DNA of 64,000 nt. It comes from Syngnathus acus (taxonomy: Eukaryota; Chordata; Actinopteri; Syngnathiformes; Syngnathidae). The position numbers and the translations under genes are program-made. The DNA lies in assembly GCF_901709675.1 (NCBI RefSeq), contig NC_051100.1:10884786-10948785 (forward strand). Reading direction: 5' to 3'. The notes under the pieces were generated by a model, which saw nothing but the letters and a program-made list of their open reading frames with translations, did no database searches and had not been told where the DNA came from. Below are positions 27,620 through 64,000 of this stretch, piece by piece. Within the stretch, counting starts at the first letter, position 1; each line of letters begins with the position of its first letter.

Positions 27620-27950
27620 GAATCACTCCAAGTCGGCGGCATTAGCTAGCATGTCCGCCTCATAGTTCAGGGGTTACGGGTTCGATTCCACCGCCGGCCC
27701 TCCCTGTGTGGAGTTTGCATGTTCTCCCCGTGTCTGCGTGGGTTTCCCCTGGGAACTCCGGTTTCTTCCCACATCCCAAAAACATGCTGATTGAGCACTC
27801 CAAATTGGGTGTGAGTGCGTGTGCGACTGGTTGTTTGTCTCTGTGTGCCCTGCGATTAGCTGGCAACCAGTTCAGGGTGTCCCCCGCCGACTGCCAGATG
27901 ACTGCTGGGATAGGCTCCAGCACGCCAGAAAATGGATTGATGGATCACTC
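27620..27950 (+). mobile_element. tRNA-like SINE with LINE-related tail (V-SINE type)
   Basis: The head has a pol III B-box GGGTTCGATTCC (27678-27689) and an A-box-like region just before it. A conserved body follows (GTGTGGAGTTTGCATGTTCT, CTGGCAACCAGTTCAGGGTG, GGGATAGGCTCCAGCACG), ending in GAAAATGGATTGATGGAT. This is the best preserved copy in the window. Eroded relatives lie at 16600-16800, 28130-28245 and 36690-36740. Confidence 0.75.
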
Positions 27951-28129
27951 CCTTTGTGCATTTGGTAGCTGGGTCTGCAGTGTGGATTTACCTGCCTTCA
28001 TCCATCTTAATTAACTCCTTACCGATTCCTTCCTTCCCCGATTATTTTGTGAGAGGGGCGGGGCACATCTTGGACTGGTCAGACAAAGAACCACTCACAC
28101 ATTATGCTCATAATCTTTAATGAACCAAA

Positions 28130-28245
28130 CATATCGTTTGAGCCGTGGGAGAAAAGACACGCACACTGGAGCACCTGAGCTGAGATTCAAACCCAGAACC
28201 TCTTGACCACAAATCCACTATGCCGCCGGAGTTAAGAGACTTCTG
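28130..28245 (-). repeat. SINE head fragment, reverse orientation
   Basis: The complement contains GAGGTTCTGGGTTTGAATCT, a B-box-like string with flanking SINE head sequence, opposite in direction to the nearby full copy. Confidence 0.45.
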
Positions 28246-28874
28246 CAAGTAACCAAATTACTTCCTGAATTACTGCCAGATGCTGCTTGTTACGATTTAT
28301 TGCATCCAAAATACACGTTGAAATTATCCTCACAGTTGACTGTGCGCACACACTCACGCTAAGCACGTAACTCCACCCAGTTGCGCGGAGGAAGGAATTC
28401 CCTCCCACCAGACACGTTTTGGGTTTGCGGGGATTTTTCTGGAATGTGGGATAACTCGGAAGTCTCCATTTCCAAACGGTGTCCAGAAAAAAATAATGAT
28501 TTCCAAAATATCCATTAACACAATTTTTTTTTTGGTGGCCCAGTCAAGTTATAAACATGTGCACGGTTCGATTACTCTGTGATTTTAAAAACCCAAAGTA
28601 GTGCTGTCCCAGCATGCATGATGACACCTCCCCTGAAGATTCGAAACGACGGCCCCCTCTCAAGAGCTGAGGAGGCTGGGAAGCATGTGAGAGTCTGCAC
28701 GTAGCCCTTTTAGGTCTTGGCTTGTCCACCCCAAAAAGCAGACGTCCAACAGTGCGTCGGGACATCTCGTCAAATAGGGCCACCGACACCACTCTCGAAT
28801 TTCTGCGTCTACCTTCGCTCGCTTGACTGCACCACCGAGCCTACTGAACACTCGGACACTTTTCTACAACCACG

Positions 28875-31800
28875 ATGCATTTTATCAGGTAAACGTTGTC
28901 ATTAATGATACTTTGACGACTGTCACAATAGTTTGTTTACTAATGCCAATTACGCACTTTCACAGTGCAGCTCTGCGTGCCTTTAAGCTAGGCTACGCTA
29001 TAGCTAGCTGATAACTTTGTTCATCGTAATTAGTTTAATTTTGATTTGGAGTAATTATACCTAATTAAACGTAAGAATAGAAACGTGTCGGTGCATAATG
29101 TGGTAACCTAGACAACGTGGACTGCGACGGCCACTGAATTTCATTTGCTAGCTTGTGCTGCGTGGTTTTAAACACAATTCAGCCACTAGCATTTCAATCT
29201 GTCTGTACAAACGTCTCAAAACGTTATTCAAGGTTACGTAGCCGAGTCATTTTGATCTTGGTCTCAAGTGTCATCTCTGAGCTTGAACGCTAGCTCACCT
29301 GATGCTAAAAGCTAACAGTCGTCTTATTACGGTTTCCTCGCAAGGAAAGCAAAATTGGTTTGTAAACCAAAGATGTTGGGTTAATTTAAAAGCCACTCGT
29401 TTTATGCTTATTTGTTGAAGTGCAACACTTGTAATGGGTAATGTTTATCCGGCAAGGCTCCCAATCTCTGCGGCGGGGAGGGGCGAAGACGTGGCAGTCC
29501 TCTTCCATTCACTCTCAATGAGAAGTTCACCCAAGGGGAAGCAGCACGCTTTTTTGTTGAAGCAAAATAGTATATTATTGGTTTAAAGTTGTTAAACATG
29601 ATTTTTAAAATGTGTTATGACACTAGGATTCTACTTTACCAATTTCTTACTTTTGCTTGTTTTCATTTAATGGTGTAGCAAAAACAGGGAAAATGACAAA
29701 CTAAGTACAAATGAATATAAAATAAAATATGTTTTATCCATCAAGTACAACATTTTGCGATCCAGGACTCGTGTTTCATTGCCTTGTGTCCCAAAGCTTC
29801 TCTCTGCAAAGTCTGATTTGCAGTGGCAGTTGTTAAAATGATTTTACAAGCATTCTTCCAAATGAAAACATTGTAAAACTATCGTGATGTGTTGGTAACA
29901 GAGGTTCACCCTTTTCACCTCTGTTACCAACACATGACGATAGTTACTTCCTATGTTTCCTACAAGGTAAAAAAAGAATCCAGCTCTGTTTTTATTTTGC
30001 ACTGCTGCTGACCTAAATCGAAAAGCCACATGAAGTCTTATTTTCTCTGGCAGCTTGTCCATGTGGCAGAACCTGTCTGAACCTGCGACTGTCATGCTTC
30101 TCGAATAACCTTTTGAATATTCTGAGTGTTTTCTTACGGCGTTTCAAAGTTTGTATTTTTAAATTATGTGCTGTTAACTGCAGGTTGACTTTGTCACACA
30201 CAGTGGCACAGTGTGACTGGTTGAGATCATTTCCACACCGTTGCTTGTGCTTATTTTGTGGAGGGTCACATGTAGGCAGTCAGCTGCCATTGGCCCAAGT
30301 GGTCAACTGCGGGAACTCTCAGGCCCGACAGTTCGGGAGTCAGTCAGCCATTAGGAAATTTGGCTGTCACCACACATGCCGGGCCTTTGGTTCCTCCAAA
30401 ACCTAAGCACCCTCCCCCTTTTTGTTTTTGGTTCAGTTAGTTGTTATTGTATAACTATCCCACAATAATAGTTTTTATTCAGCTGGCTTTTTTTCCTTGG
30501 TTCCACTCCACATTGCAGCTCAGTGAGAGCAAAAATAATGGTGCCCAACGTGTTTCTTCACATCAAGGCCCAGGCTTCGGGATGTCACGGTGCACATTTT
30601 GCATGGAAATTCATTTGGAATTTGAAAAATGAGCATGTCACAACCTGCCCCGGAGAGGAACTATGATCCAACATCCTATCACACGCCTTCCTGCCAGGTC
30701 CAATGACCAATGCGTTTATGATTTGATTGATGATTTTTTTTTTTTTTTTGGAGACTACAGAAGATGTATTGAGCGTTACAGTAGAACCTCAAAAACAGTA
30801 GAAAAGATAATACCTTATCCTCAATGGTTCTTTTTGTTAATGTTTTTTTTTTTCTATCCATCTCTCCACAGGAAGCTGCTGCCATGTTGGTGTTTCCTGT
30901 TGCTGAGCTGTCGGCCGTCGCTGTCAGTCCAGGACTTTTATACCTCCATAGGTAAAAGGTCTAATTTTTCTGACATGAGATGCCATGCGTGGCCATGTGT
31001 GTTAATATTGTGTGTGTTGCTCAGGCCAAATGACAGATCTGTTGTTCACCGAGAAAGACCTGGTCACATCCCTCAAGGACTATATCCAAGCTGAGGAGAA
31101 CAAGTTGGAGCGGGTCAAAAAGTAAGCGTGTCACTGACGTCGCCGCAACGCCTCGCGAGTGTAAAGCTAACGTGCGTTTTTTGGCAGGTGGGCCGATAAA
31201 CTGGAATCATTGACGGCGGAAGCCATGCAAGACCCCGAGGGCTTCCTGGGCCACCCGGTCAATGCCTTCAAGCTGATGAAGCGGCTCAACACAGAGTGGA
31301 ACGACCTGGAGAGCCTCGTCCTCAGCGACACCACCGACGGTTTGGGAATAATAACGCGGCTTAGTCTTTGCTGGCTTTCGTGTGCTCACATCATTTCCTG
31401 TTTTCCGTGTCAGGTTTTATTTCCAACTTGACCATCCAGAGGCGGTACTTCCCGACGGATGACGACCAGACTGGCGCGGCCAAAGCTCTCCTCCGATTAC
31501 AAGACACCTACAAACTGGATGCCAACACCATCTCCACAGGAAACCTCCCTGGTCAGCACTTGCATGAATGAAATCTGACTTAAATGTTGCCAAACTACAA
31601 ACGTAATGGAGATAAAAAAAAAATAATGACCATTCATAATTGTTTTAATTACGTCCTGGCTGATATTAGACCTTTTAAAAAAATAAACAGGCCAATTTTT
31701 ACGGATTTTTCTTTCTTTTGCAATGGTAAACAAATACTCAAGGACAATTAATAAGTTGTTTTATCTATTTATTAAGTATTTTCTGGATTATTTTTGATTA

Positions 31801-34800
31801 ATGTGATTTCAGTCTGCCAAATATTAAAACTGACCTCAGTCTAATTGTTTATAGAGTTCATAAAATGGCAGCAAAACACTTTTAATCGACTTACTTCAGC
31901 ATAGCTCCCACAAAATGGCAAAAAAATAATTGGAATATTGTTTGTGTCTGTTTGTGTTCTTGTGCAATCATGTCAATATCCCCGTGCGCACATCAGGAGC
32001 GAAGCACAAGACTCTCATGACAGCCGAGGACTGTTTCGAGCTGGGAAAGATCGCCTACTCGGACGTGGACTACTACCACACGGAGCTATGGATGGCGCAG
32101 GCCCTGAAACAGATCAACGACGGCGAGGAGTCCACCGTGGAGATGGTCACTGTGCTGGACTACCTCAGCTACGCTATCTACCAGCAAGGGGAGTTGGAGC
32201 GCGCCCTGATGTACACCAAGAAGCTCCTTGAACTCGGTTAGTCCCTGAACCAGAATGTCAGCTGAACAAAACCGATGCGGTGATATTTTAAAAATTGTTC
32301 TTCAGTTGACTTTATAGAATGTAATTACAGCACAGTTTAAGATGTCTTCGTTTGACAGCAGTTGCATTCGCCCCCTCCCAAACATTCAGATCCAGAACAT
32401 CAGCGGGCCAAAGGCAACGTGAAGTACTTTGAGTTCCAGCTGGAGAAGCAGAGAAAGGCGAAAGCAGAGGAAAGTGCCATTAAGAAGGAGCCTGAGAAGA
32501 AAGAGGTGCCAGTCAAGAAGGAGAAGAAGCAGAAGAAGGACAGGAATTCCTTCACTCTAATGCCGGAGAGGAAGAAGTACGAAATGCTGTGTCGCGGGGA
32601 GGGCATCAAAATGGTGAGAAGGACTTTTAGATTACAAAAATATGCTCATGCTCGAAGGACATTTTGGTTTTGAACTTGTTTTTCTTCACTCCAAAGACTT
32701 CCCGTAGGGAAAGCCGGCTGTTCTGCCGTTACCATGACAACAATCGCAACCCCTTCTACGTGCTGGGACCGGTCAAGCAGCAAGATGAGTGGGATAGACC
32801 GTACATTGTCCGCTTCCTCAACATCCTCTCTGACATGGAAATCAGCAAGGTCAAAGAGCTGGCCAAGCCGAGGGTAAGTCGTCTCAAAAGTCGGCTTGTT
32901 TTATTGTTATTGTTGCAAAAGGCAACTAATGCATTTTACTGAGTCACTTAGTTGTGAAACTCTTCTTTGTGTTTTCTTGTATGTGTTATACCGCCACTTA
33001 GTGGCTAAAGTGTGCACTTCAGCAGGAGCCTAATATGGGGCTGGAATGAAACACAGTAACCCCCACCCCCCCCCCCCCCCCCCCCGCCCCCCCACCCCTC
33101 CATCGTGGGTTCCATGTTCGCGATTCCGCTATTGTGCTGATTTGACATACAATTTCGGACTAGCGCTCGTTTATATTTGGCGTAATTCCATTGTCAAGCA
33201 CTAGATGGTTACGTTTGAAATAAATTTAAAAAAGAACACATATTTTAGCCCAGCCCAGCCCCAAGGCCAACGCAAAATAGCTGCTCTTGTGGTCATGGCT
33301 TTGAGGAGAATAGCGTGTAGACACACACACACACATGGCCATGTGTGTGTGGTAAAACCTCTGCCTGGCTTCACAGCTGCGCAGAGCCACCATCTCCAAC
33401 CCCACCACGGGAGTGCTGGAGACGGCGCCGTACAGGATCAGTAAAAGGTAAGTTTCATCCAGGGTTCGCCACAACAGAGGAGGAAAGCGCAGATGGAGGA
33501 AGTGGCATTGCTCCTCTTCCCTTCTTCTCTTTTTTTTTCTCCTGCTATAGTTGATATTAACATACCGTAATTGTCTGACTATAAGTCGCGGTTTTTTTTC
33601 ATAGTTTGGGTGGGGGGGCGACTTATACTCGGGAGCGATTTATATACATATATATGTTTTTTTTTCACTTTTTTGGGCATTTTATGGCTGGTGCGATTTA
33701 TACTCCGGTGCGACTTATAGTCCGAAAATTACGGTAGTTGCTTTGTCATGAGCCCGGAGTTGTTTCAGAGGCAAAATGGTGTGAAAAGTCATGCCTCATG
33801 AAACAAATTCTCTGGGCTATTTTGAAGCAGTAATGTTGACATTTAGTGACTCTCTCTGCTCTTCTCTTTCTCTCCCTCCTTCCTCCTCCTCCTCTCTTAC
33901 TGCTTCTCTTTCCGTCCACCCTCTGCATCCACCTCGCGGCGGGGAACCCACTTAGTTAAGGCGAGCCACGGTGCATGACCCCCAAACTGGGAAGCTTACT
34001 ACAGCCCTATACAGAGTCTCCAAGAGGTAAGGGGGAACAGGTCGAAGCAACTCCTCGCAGCTTGGCTCAAAATGAAAAAATGTCAATGGTGCTCGTTTGA
34101 GACTATTGCATTGTCACAACTCTCGTCTCAGGCTGGAATTGGCTCGGCCAACACTTTTTACGAGAATGCTCAAGGTCGAGCGCAGAATGAATATTTCTTC
34201 TGTCATGAATCTCTACTCTGCTGCATTCTTTCATGAGCTGATTACAGCTGCTGTAGTCCTCCTACGCATTCTCAGCCTCCATATCAGCAAGTCAAGCCAG
34301 ACAATTCAAAGGCAAGATCAAATACATGGCTAGCTTTATACTAGCTTGCTAGCTAGCTCTATAGTTAGCGAAAGCATAGACCATTAACATGGTATTGATG
34401 CGCTGCAATTATAGTGGTGTCCATTAAAAGCAACTGTAAATAATGTGAAGTGATTTGGAGGACAGTGCCAATTAAACAGTTACTTTTCATATTTTCATTA
34501 TTTATATATTACTGGCATATTTTTCTTAACTTTACCACTCCACAGTTTTTGTATTGACTTCACAATTTCTTTTTACTGGTTTTCCCCACATTAAAAACCT
34601 CTTAGTTGTTGACTTAAGGCAGGAAATTTGTGCACGTTATTGGCAAGCGCATAGTTTGTCTAATTATGTTTGACAGAATGTTCAAGGAATGTGGAGCGGA
34701 ATGTGAATTTGACCTTCTGGTGAACTCACTGTGCAAGACACATGAGGGAACGTCTTGCTTGGCTAAAGAGTCACAGAGTCATGAAGGAAATGCAAATGAC

Positions 34801-36179
34801 GTGCTACCTTCTTACAACACACAAATTGTGCCTGGTGTGAAATTATTTCAGAAATATTTTGAATAATGTTCATCTAGTGTCAACCCTAAACTAGTCTGCG
34901 CAGTTATTAAAATCACTCTCAACCCTGAAACCTGAGCTGATTGGAGATTCTGAATCTTGGGCCTTTTTTCTTTTTTTTCTTTTTTTTTCTTTTCCCCAAC
35001 TCTCACTTTATCCCCTGTGCACCTGTTTTTTTTTTTAAATTACTTTCTGTTTCCTTCAGCATGCAACCTCTCTCTGCTCGCTCGTTCATCGAGACTGTTT
35101 ACCGCCGCCCGCAATCGCTGCCGATGCTTCTTTCTCACCCGGCCTCGCTCTGTTCCAGCGCTTGGCTCACAGGCGATGAAGATCCCATCATCGAAAAGAT
35201 TAACCAGAGGATCGAGGATCTCACCGGTTTGGAAATGGACACAGCAGAAGAGCTGCAGGTGGCAAATTACGGCGTCGGCGGTCAGTACGAGCCACACTTT
35301 GACTTCGGAAGGGTATGTCCACACACACATCGGGATGGTTTCAAGGCCAGAACTCAGAACCTGACTTTGATTGTGTCGTCTCAGAAAGACGAGCCGGACG
35401 CCTTCAAAGAGCTGGGAACGGGCAACCGCATAGCAACGTGGCTCTTCTACGTGAGTCTTGACATTCATACCCGCCCCATGCATCATTATTTTGATGAACA
35501 ACCGAGGAGTGAGGGGAAAAAAAAAATTGAAGTGCTGAAGTTGTTTTCCCTTCTTGTTGTAGATGAGCGACGTGGCAGCAGGGGGCGCCACAGTATTCCC
35601 AGATGTCGGAGCATCGGTTCAGCCTCAAAAGGTTCCCATTGCCACATGACTGACTGCCAATATTGAATACTTGCACAAAACCACATGTGTGTTGTTATTG
35701 TTTAATTAAATAAAATAAATTGATTCAAGCGTGTGAGGCCAGCATGAGCTGGACTGCTGGCTTAAAAACTCTCAGGAGGTCAAAGCTCCAGTTAAATTCT
35801 AATGTGTTTCATGATTTTGTATTGATTTATGCTCAACAGTCCATCTGGGGGTGGGGGGAGGGGTGTTAAGGTCAAATTAGTTTTTTGATGATCTGTGTTT
35901 GTGGCTTATGTGTGTTGTCTTTTGTCGTTAGGGAACTGCTGTGTTCTGGTACAACCTCTTTCCCAGCGGGGAGGGGGACTACAGCACACGACATGCTGCT
36001 TGTCCCGTTTTGGTGGGCAACAAGTGGGGTGAGTTCCTCGAATGGAAAGAGCAGAAGCAAAGTGGATGAATACGAGTAACATTTGGTTTGTTCCTTCCTG
36101 CTCTTTAGTATCAAACAAATGGATTCACGAACGGGGCCAAGAGTGGCGGCGACCATGTGGGCTAAATGAGACTGATTGA
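28875..36179 (+). CDS. p4ha1: P4HA1, collagen prolyl 4-hydroxylase alpha-1 subunit
   Basis: ER-lumenal 2-oxoglutarate/Fe(II) dioxygenase. It forms an alpha2beta2 tetramer with PDI and hydroxylates collagen prolines. Exons: 28875-28888, 30872-30951, 31025-31121, 31188-31339, 31414-31551, 31997-32236, 32390-32613, 32697-32873, 33377-33447 (9a) or 33956-34026 (9b), 35159-35312, 35385-35450, 35563-35631, 35932-36028, 36109-36179. They give 549 residues; human has 534. The first coding exon supplies only 14 nt, and the signal peptide (CWCFLLLSC core) continues in the next. The dimerisation domain has MTDLLFTEKDLVTSLKDYI, the TPR-like substrate-binding part DCFELGKIAYSDVDYYHTEL, and a Lys/Glu-rich insertion is near residues 255-295. 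Catalytic ligands are visible: H444 and D446 (EPHFDF), H515 and K525 (RHAACPVLVGNKW, oxoglutarate). Ends in GLNETD. Confidence 0.95.
29877..29945. repeat. Long near-perfect hairpin in p4ha1 intron 1
   Basis: Two 29-nt arms (29877-29905 and 29917-29945) are reverse complements with one mismatch, around an 11-nt loop. The core arm is GTGTTGGTAACAGAGGT or its complement. It could be a tiny MITE remnant or a folded RNA. No evidence of transcription beyond being intronic. Confidence 0.8.
33061..33098. repeat. Poly(C) tract
   Basis: Run of C with single A and G interruptions, in the intron before exon 9a of p4ha1. Confidence 0.9.
33377..33447 (+). other. p4ha1: p4ha1 alternative exon 9a
   Basis: 71-nt exon with AG acceptor and GTAAGT donor encoding LRRATISNPTTGVLETAPYR and the start of an ISK(S) junction. 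It corresponds to human P4HA1 exon 9 (alpha(I) splice form). Phase 0 in, phase 2 out, the same as exon 9b. Confidence 0.9.
33565..33734. mobile_element. TA-flanked MITE between p4ha1 exons 9a and 9b
   Basis: 170-bp element with long terminal inverted repeats starting CCGTAATT(G/T)TC(T/G)GACTATAAGTCGC (25 bp, two mismatches), flanked by TA dinucleotides. The inner part repeats GCGA(C/T)TTATACTC motifs in inverted order. This family is very common in teleosts. TA target duplication suggests a Tc1/mariner-type mobiliser. Confidence 0.75.
33956..34026 (+). other. p4ha1: p4ha1 alternative exon 9b
   Basis: 71-nt exon with a TTAG acceptor and GTAAGG donor encoding LRRATVHDPQTGKLTTALYR and a VSK(S) end. 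It corresponds to the second, mutually exclusive exon of human P4HA1. Length and phase are identical to exon 9a, so using both would shift the frame. Confidence 0.9.
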
Positions 36180-36636
36180 TTGGAACCGAAAACCCCCCCA
36201 GCAGTCCCGCTCCTCCTCCTCGTGCTGAACACACTCACACATCATGGATGCTTGGGTTCCAAATGGCTCATCTCTGCCAAGCTCAAACACTCCCTTTATA
36301 TCCTCCAGCCGTCACACTCCAAGTCCCTCGAGATTGTCAGTGTAGATAGTTGCCCGGATCACCACACTGTGCCTTTTTCACTCTCGTGGTTTTCATTGCA
36401 CTCTGTTTGACCTCGGGTTCTGTGGCTATGCTATCCTTCAGTCGCAGGAAACACTACCCCCTCCTTCACCCTCAGCACTCCCGGTTGACATTCTTCAGAA
36501 GCCGAACGCATTCACTCCCTCACGCACCTTCTCGCAAGTTTACACTATGTCATTGCACGACAATTTGCTAAGCGAGCGCCACCAACTCGCAGCACATTAG
36601 ATGCAAGTTGGTCTTCAGATCGCAGGGACAGCATGA

Positions 36637-36642
36637 AATAAA
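36637..36642 (+). terminator. Poly(A) signal of p4ha1
   Basis: AATAAA about 460 nt after the stop codon. Confidence 0.6.
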
Positions 36643-37678
36643 GGTTGAATAGATTTCGTCATAGTTGCCGAAGACGTTTCAAGTAGTTTTGACAGCGTTT
36701 AGCATGTCTGCCTCACAGTATTCAAGGTTTGAAATTGCCCAAAGGTGTTTATGTGAAACTTTGGTTGTGTGTGTAAACAAAATGTATCAGAAATGTTTCA
36801 AGACTGGTGTTACGGAAGTTAGATTGCACACTCAAACTACGAGTTTTCTCCATGAAATCGGCCAGACAGCCAATCAGCATGTCTACAAAGAGATGCGTCC
36901 TTTGCCCGACAATACTCCGACCATCCGACCTACTCACCTGACCTTGCTTTTTCTTAGCAATCCATGTGATGCCTTGAGATACAATTGCCTTGACTTATGA
37001 GGTTTTCAAGATTTGAGTTGTCGCTTGGCTTTTTTCAAACTTTTTGGGGGTAGAAAATCTGTTCATTTGCAGATATCTGCTATTTACAGGCTGGCCTAGG
37101 TCCATGGTTCACTCCATATGTGAGACCAGTACTGGAACATTTCTAACACTAGTTTGATGGGTGTATAAATGGATAGTCTAGCAAATTAGCAGATCCACTT
37201 GAACACATACACATCTACATAAATCAGGACTTGGATGTTCAAGTCAAACACGCCCCCAGCAGTTTTGGTGCTTTTTTTTTTGGTGGGTTTTGTGAGGAAG
37301 AACACTTTTATTTATATGACCCAAGCCATTTTTGTGTTATTGTTTTGACAGTCCTCGTTTATGTTTCGTAAGATATTAAAAGCTGTTTTTATGAACTTTG
37401 AGCGAGTGTCCGTTTGTGTTTTTACGTGCGCGAGCTCACGAGAACGCGCGACCTCGACGGGATGGCTTGCATGGGTCACGTGACCACGCCCCTCCGAACG
37501 ATAACCCGCACCTCCCGTCCCGGCTGGAGGCAACCGGGGCCAGACGTCTGTCAGGTCGGGGGGATAAGGGCGAAGTGTGCGTGTCTATGACCGAGTGTGA
37601 GAGAACCTCAAGTGTTCTTTACAACTGAATTTGTTCTTTTGACTCAAGTTGAAGTCGACTTTCGAGAAGACCCTCAAG
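36643..37678. other. Intergenic and actn2 5' flank
   Basis: Holds an eroded SINE head near 36690-36740 (AGCATGTCTGCCTCACAG) and otherwise unrecognised DNA. The last ~250 bp before the actn2 ATG is GC-rich and probably contains its promoter and 5' UTR. Confidence 0.45.
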
Positions 37679-47634
<9,956 letters not shown>

Positions 47635-48235
47635 CAACCCCACGTGGCAACCACCTCCCTGCTAACTTTTTCTCATTTAGGAATTTAGGGAGTCTGTAAT
47701 GAAGGGAGCTTCAATTGTGATCAATATTTGGGTTGATTCGTTAAAGATGTCTGCTGAAAGATGCCTGCTTGACTCACTGAAATATTCACACTCAGATTGA
47801 AATGCATTGTTTTAATTACCCATTGGGAAGACCATGTTCACTCAGAGCCTGATGCCATCTAAGAAGGCTTTTTCAGATTCCTTAATGACTCATTTAACAA
47901 ATACCCAAATTGACCCCCCCAAATATGTTTCCCAAATGGATGAACGCAAAAGTAAAATATAAAGAATCACTAATGCTTTAAAGGCATACACACAAGACAC
48001 AAAGGTAAATCTAGATAAATAATTTCTTAAATGTTCATCTGTGTTTTATGCTTTTAATGTATTTACTGATTAAATATGTTTACTGTTGTGCTGAATTATT
48101 ACCCAAATTGCCTTTGCTCATGCATGTTTCAACATATTTTTTCTTTTTAGACTTGCACTCATTAACTCTAATGTGGCCAACAACAGCTAGATTCGTCCCC
48201 TGTTACTTTTCATTGTACCCATGGAAACAAAATGG

Positions 48236-48241
48236 AATAAA
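48236..48241 (+). terminator. Candidate poly(A) signal of actn2
   Basis: AATAAA about 600 nt after the actn2 stop. The 47635-48235 stretch reads as its 3' UTR. Confidence 0.55.
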
Positions 48242-48565
48242 TGGTATTCAAACAATCTCTGATCTGTGTGGTGTTTTTCTGTTAAGACATCCATCTGCCC
48301 CCTCCAAATTCTATATTAGGTGGGGGTATACTGCCAGTAAGCATTTTTCACAAAAATTGCTAAACAAAATTAAAAAATAAAAATCTGAAAATAGGAGAAT
48401 AAGCGAGTGTTCGGGGGTACACGTACAAGACTATACTAATGCTGCATTAAAAAATGTGGGAAGTAGGAGCTCAAAGCAGAATCTGTAGACTTAGTGAACG
48501 AGATCTGTCTAAATTATTTGCTTATCAATATATTATTTGTTTATCTTGGCGTAATATAAAATTGG

Positions 48566-48600
48566 GGGATAAGCGGTTCAGAAAATGGATGGATGGATAA
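48566..48600 (+). repeat. SINE/LINE tail fragment
   Basis: GGGGGATAAGCGGTTCAGAA followed by ATGG units, the same 3' tail as at 9778-9818, located between actn2 and ryr2. Confidence 0.6.
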
Positions 48601-48833
48601 AATAAAATTGGAGTCAAAAGTCTTTAAGTGCAATATCTCCTACTTATGTTGAATACAGCACCGTTCCCGCCAATGCGAGCGATGAGGCTTCATCATGGCT
48701 TCCTTCTCATCATGGGACCTAAAGACCACTCCCATTAGACAAACTGTATACCTACACTGACAGCTCACAACTTTATTTCTCCAGTCTCCAATTTTTCCCG
48801 TATCTCTTACAACTGCCGGCAAGTTTGGAAATA

Positions 48834-64000
<15,167 letters not shown>

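Noticed and set aside
27678-27689. Functional tRNA gene at the B-box-like sequence
   Set aside because: No cloverleaf can be drawn around it; it is the head of a SINE.

Overview
This is nuclear DNA from a teleost fish, most likely a compact-genome percomorph. The genes have many short exons with GT-AG introns, often 70-300 bp. The proteins are vertebrate orthologues, and the repeats are typical of fish: (CA)n and (ATAC)n microsatellites, tRNA-like SINEs with a GGATGG-type tail, hAT and TA-flanked MITEs. Exons were built by hand from splice sites, phase and family conservation. Nearly all junctions keep frame exactly.

Layout. 1-2100 (-): 5' six coding exons of a TAP2-like peptide transporter. 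2100-9050: gene-poor intergenic DNA with microsatellites and some complex AT-rich stretches. 9095-11358 (+): an NDNF-family secreted protein. 12425-13726 (+): dnajc9. 14351-19364 (-): fam149b1, head to head with ecd (20243-23731, +) across a shared promoter that carries a ZNF143-type site. 24174-25927 (-): a divergent SLC35D-like multipass membrane protein, tail to tail with ecd. 26000-28870: intergenic DNA with a hAT MITE and SINEs. 28875-36179 (+): p4ha1, with a pair of equal-length mutually exclusive exons. 37679-47634 (+): muscle alpha-actinin, actn2. 48834-64000 (+): first 42 coding exons of ryr2, running off the right edge.

The gene order joins two blocks that are separate in human: DNAJC9-FAM149B1-ECD-P4HA1 (10q22) and ACTN2-RYR2 (1q43). 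actn2 and ryr2 are both striated-muscle genes (Z-disc crosslinker and SR calcium release channel). The other genes are functionally unrelated neighbours: histone co-chaperone, primary-cilium protein, splicing/cell-cycle factor, collagen hydroxylase, antigen transporter.

I found no prokaryote-type system, CRISPR array or intact autonomous transposon. The points most worth a second look are the p4ha1 alternative exons with a MITE between them, two GC-AG introns (dnajc9, ryr2), a long near-perfect hairpin in p4ha1 intron 1, a 38-bp perfect palindrome, and the unusual SLC35-like gene.
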